A stretch of DNA of 64,000 nt. Origin: Straminergon stramineum. Its lineage: Eukaryota; Streptophyta; Bryopsida; Hypnales; Calliergonaceae. The position numbers and the translations under genes were made by a program. Location: the NCBI GenBank assembly GCA_963920665.1, contig OY987266.1, forward strand, positions 10,421,001-10,485,000. The letters are read 5' to 3'. The notes beneath the pieces are model-generated. The model was not told the DNA's origin, ran no database searches, and saw only the letters and a program-made list of their open reading frames with translations. Of the stretch, positions 61,351-64,000 are shown in pieces (positions within the stretch are counted from its first letter, which is position 1; every line of letters starts with the position of its first letter).

Positions 61351-62284
61351 TTAACCCCTAGGTGCCCTAGGAGACTAAAAGTGTCCTCACATAGTTTGGA
61401 AGTCCAATTTGAAGTGTTGTAACTTTTGCATCCAATGTCCAAATTTAATAAAAACTTATTGGAAAATTTGTGCACTCTCTTCTCATTTGTGAGATAAAAT
61501 TCAAATCAATCCAAGTTGTACTGATTTTTTGAAAGCCATTCAAAGTTCACGTGCTCGATTTGAATTCACCAAACTACATTTTGATGGCTTCAACTTTGGA
61601 GGCTTGTATCTCCTTCATCCTATGTTCGTTTTCAATAAACTTTATTAGATTATATTCTCCTTAAAGTCAAGTTATTGTGGTAAAATTTTCATATCAATCC
61701 AAATCGTTTTGAATGTTTTGGAGCAATTTGAAGTTCAAAATCCAAACATTTTTGGATTACAGTGAACTTTGGTGTCTTGTTCTTCTTCATAAAGCGTCCA
61801 TTTTTCTAATAAGTTTTTTTGGGGAAAGTTTCACATTCTAATCTAGTTTGTGTAGTTTAAATTTTATATGAATCAAAGAAGCTATGGGTGATTGAAAATC
61901 CTTTTAGTAGAAGGAGGGTCAACCTTAGATTTGTTTTTTGCAACTTTTAATGCTATTTTTTGACATTTCAAAGTCATTTTATAGACACAATGAGAATTGA
62001 ATGATATTTTCTTTCACCACTATGTTTTGTATGTTGGTTTGGAAGCACTTTATAATTTAAAATTTTTTCATTTGAGTACGTTGAGAACATTGAATTTCAA
62101 CTACAAATGTATTGCTAGGAAAATTTCAACACTAAAACATTATAATCTTGCAATTCATGTGGCCAAATGACTACAAATTTGATTCACATCATTGACAACA
62201 CATTAACTACAAAATTGCAAGATTGATGTTCTTTACCTTGATGACATTTAGACCCATAACACTTCAAAAGCAATGATGTTTTTA
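61351..62284. other. AT-rich segment between related MITEs
   Basis: Begins with a left-type terminus (acccctaggtgccc at 61,354) whose partner was not found. No gene. 62,283-62,284 is the TA target base pair of the next element. Confidence 0.35.
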
Positions 62285-62856
62285 ACCCCTAAAGGACAAA
62301 GTGTTCGTTCAACGTACGCAAGAAATCTTGGGTAGGTTCCTACGAAGTCATTTTTGGTTGGATGTTCATGAAATTTGGATGTGATGTGTAATCGTGTATC
62401 CCCATCCAGAAAATCTATTTTTTTCCCCGATCGAGTGCCCGGATCAAAAGTTATGCTACTCTAAAATTTACAGGCAGCTCGGGCAGCATGTGCAAAACTC
62501 TTCCTATGATTTTGAAATTTGGCAAGTATGTAGCTTACACGATATAAGATGCAAATGTTAAAAAAATAACCATGTTTAGTATTAAAATCTCATTCTAGAA
62601 GGAGTTAAAGTTTGCAGGCCCTGTTGGGCAAGGTTGGAAAAAAACTTTTTCACCTAACTTCAAACGTTATAATCTCTCAATCCGTGCGGTCAAAGTTTCT
62701 AAATTTTTTTCCACATGTTCCCAAAGAAGTCTAGTACAAATTTGTCCGGTTGAATTTTGAAAAAACAACTTTTTTTTTTCATTTTTTCCTTGCTGCCCTA
62801 AAAAGTGGCAGTTTTTGACAATTTCTGCCCGAAATATGCCTTGGTCCTTTAGGGGT
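62285..62856 (+). mobile_element. MITE with ACCCCTAAAGGAC ends, 572 bp, TA target site
   Basis: Perfect 13-bp inverted ends ACCCCTAAAGGAC and TA at both flanks (62,283-62,284 and 62,857-62,858). Internally a shortened relative of 55,627-56,583 (cagtttttgacaat near the right end is shared). Noncoding; the shared ends suggest mobilisation by a transposase encoded elsewhere. Confidence 0.8.
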
Positions 62857-64000
62857 TAAACCTAAAAAGGCTGTGTCCATTTAGGGTGTTGAGAGGTACC
62901 ACAAAAGTACAGCACCCCTTCAGAGGAGTTGAGCAAAACATGACGTGATTTGCCTTGTCAGCTTGACCACTTCATTCATGACTCCCCAAAGTCATAGGTG
63001 GTCTCCCAGCACTCCACTTCAGGTACAGACCAACAATGCCACTCCATGGATTGTTGGTGACGGATGATCTTCAAGTGAGTAGACGATAGAAAGCATTCAA
63101 TCAGCTCAGGTATCCGCTACGTACACCCGGTACGATACTTGAATGATTTTTGTGTATTTCATTTTTGATCATGAGGGTCCAAATACCACTGTCAGAGCTC
63201 AGTTACAGATAGGGCGGGTGGGCGGCATCCCTCTGAAGTTGGAACTCGTTGAAAACTGTCAGGAGTGCTGACCTTAAACTAGTCAAACTCAAGCTGAAAC
63301 GTGGCCAGGCTTCTGAAAACCCAAATAAGGGAGCTGACCCACTTCTGACCACTTAAGCAGATACACATACTGCAAGGGAGGTTTCAACAGTGGGGAAATT
63401 TTTCTCATGAGCAGAAATAAAGTTCATAAGGTTTTCATTCTTTTTCAGATTTTTTTTCTTCATAAAATAATTACTACGAATTTTTAAGCTGAAGATTCTG
63501 TTCTATCCATATTGGCCATACAGACCTTCCTCTTTTCAACCAAGGGCTGGTTGCAAAATCCAAGAAGGGCAGGGTCCAAATTTGAGAGTTTTGTAGCCAA
63601 TTATAATGCACCACAAATTGTCCGGGAACTGTGTCAGCATTAATTGTTGCTAATCACCTGTTGATTGAAATTATTCTACCCTACGTTGTTAGATTGGGTC
63701 TGTGATTAGTAAGGGGTTGGCTCCCTTATCATATCATGAAGAGTTTGGTTCCATTTCAAAACTAGAATGTATACCACTATTATAATTTTGCCTATGATGG
63801 GTTAGCTCCCATTTGGCCTGTCATAGGCTGAGTTACCTTAAACTTAGAATCAACTATTTTTGGGGAGGCAATACAATCTATATAATGAGTGGCCAATGAG
63901 TGGCAATAAATTTGGAGGGATTTCTGATTAATAATGGTACCCTCATATAAGTTGGGAGGGGGTAGAAAAAGAAATGTTGAATAGAATGGGATAATTGCAT
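62857..64000. other. Right edge; less repetitive, no gene recognised
   Basis: GC is higher around 62,860-63,380 than in the preceding 10 kb, and no copy of this stretch occurs elsewhere in the window. No open frame or exon could be supported. It may be the flank of a gene beyond the edge. Confidence 0.35.

Overview
This looks like nuclear DNA from a land plant or close streptophyte relative. The window is AT-rich and dominated by plant-type mobile elements: CACTA/EnSpm DNA transposons, MITEs, LTR-like repeats and a broken hAT-like transposase. It holds only two convincing host genes: the last exon of a plant-type haemoglobin at the left edge, and a complete four-exon glyoxal oxidase (GLOX) gene with spliceosomal introns. 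The species cannot be named from sequence alone; strong GC contrast between the GLOX exons and the surrounding DNA is the only further hint. No CRISPR array, operon, rRNA or tRNA was recognised.

Layout. 0-1.1 kb: haemoglobin C-terminal exon (+). 1.1-16 kb: gene-poor, with short dispersed repeats, a 215-bp CACTA MITE (4.1 kb), a 571-bp MITE with telomere-like inverted ends (7.65-8.22 kb), a 382-bp inverted-repeat MITE (10.1 kb) and a repeat copy at 12.5-13.5 kb. 16.4-18.9 kb: GLOX gene with TATA box, signal peptide and all copper/radical-site residues. 18.9-20.2 kb: a second copy of the 12.6-kb repeat, starting about 30 bp after the GLOX stop, then a second copy of the 382-bp MITE. 20.2-23.3 kb: AT-rich, no gene. 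23.3-32.6 kb: a nest of LTR-like repeats, comprising family A (one fragment and two near-identical inverted copies), a 1.2-kb TG...CA element E inserted into one A copy with a target duplication, and two direct copies of a 1.3-kb unit R carrying 62-bp tandem triplets. 35.2-41.2 kb: a 6-kb CACTA transposon with TAC target duplications and long subterminal arrays. 42.7-43.9 kb: hAT-like transposase pseudogene with three in-frame TAG stops. 44.4-48.4 kb: degenerate and MITE-type CACTA relatives. 50-53.6 kb: a GC-richer cluster of palindromic foldback units with a second copy of element E inside. 55.6-62.9 kb: a MITE family with ACCCCTAAAGGA ends. 63-64 kb: non-repetitive, no gene seen.

The two host genes are unrelated in function. 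Haemoglobin binds haem and gas ligands (oxygen, NO) in the cytosol; GLOX is a secreted copper-radical oxidase that makes hydrogen peroxide from aldehydes. Everything else is best read as transposon biology: nested insertion, foldback structures, and decay that may reflect methylation-driven mutation. I found no convincing new multi-gene system. The most unusual structure is the 50-53.6 kb palindromic cluster. Identities were judged by eye, not computed.
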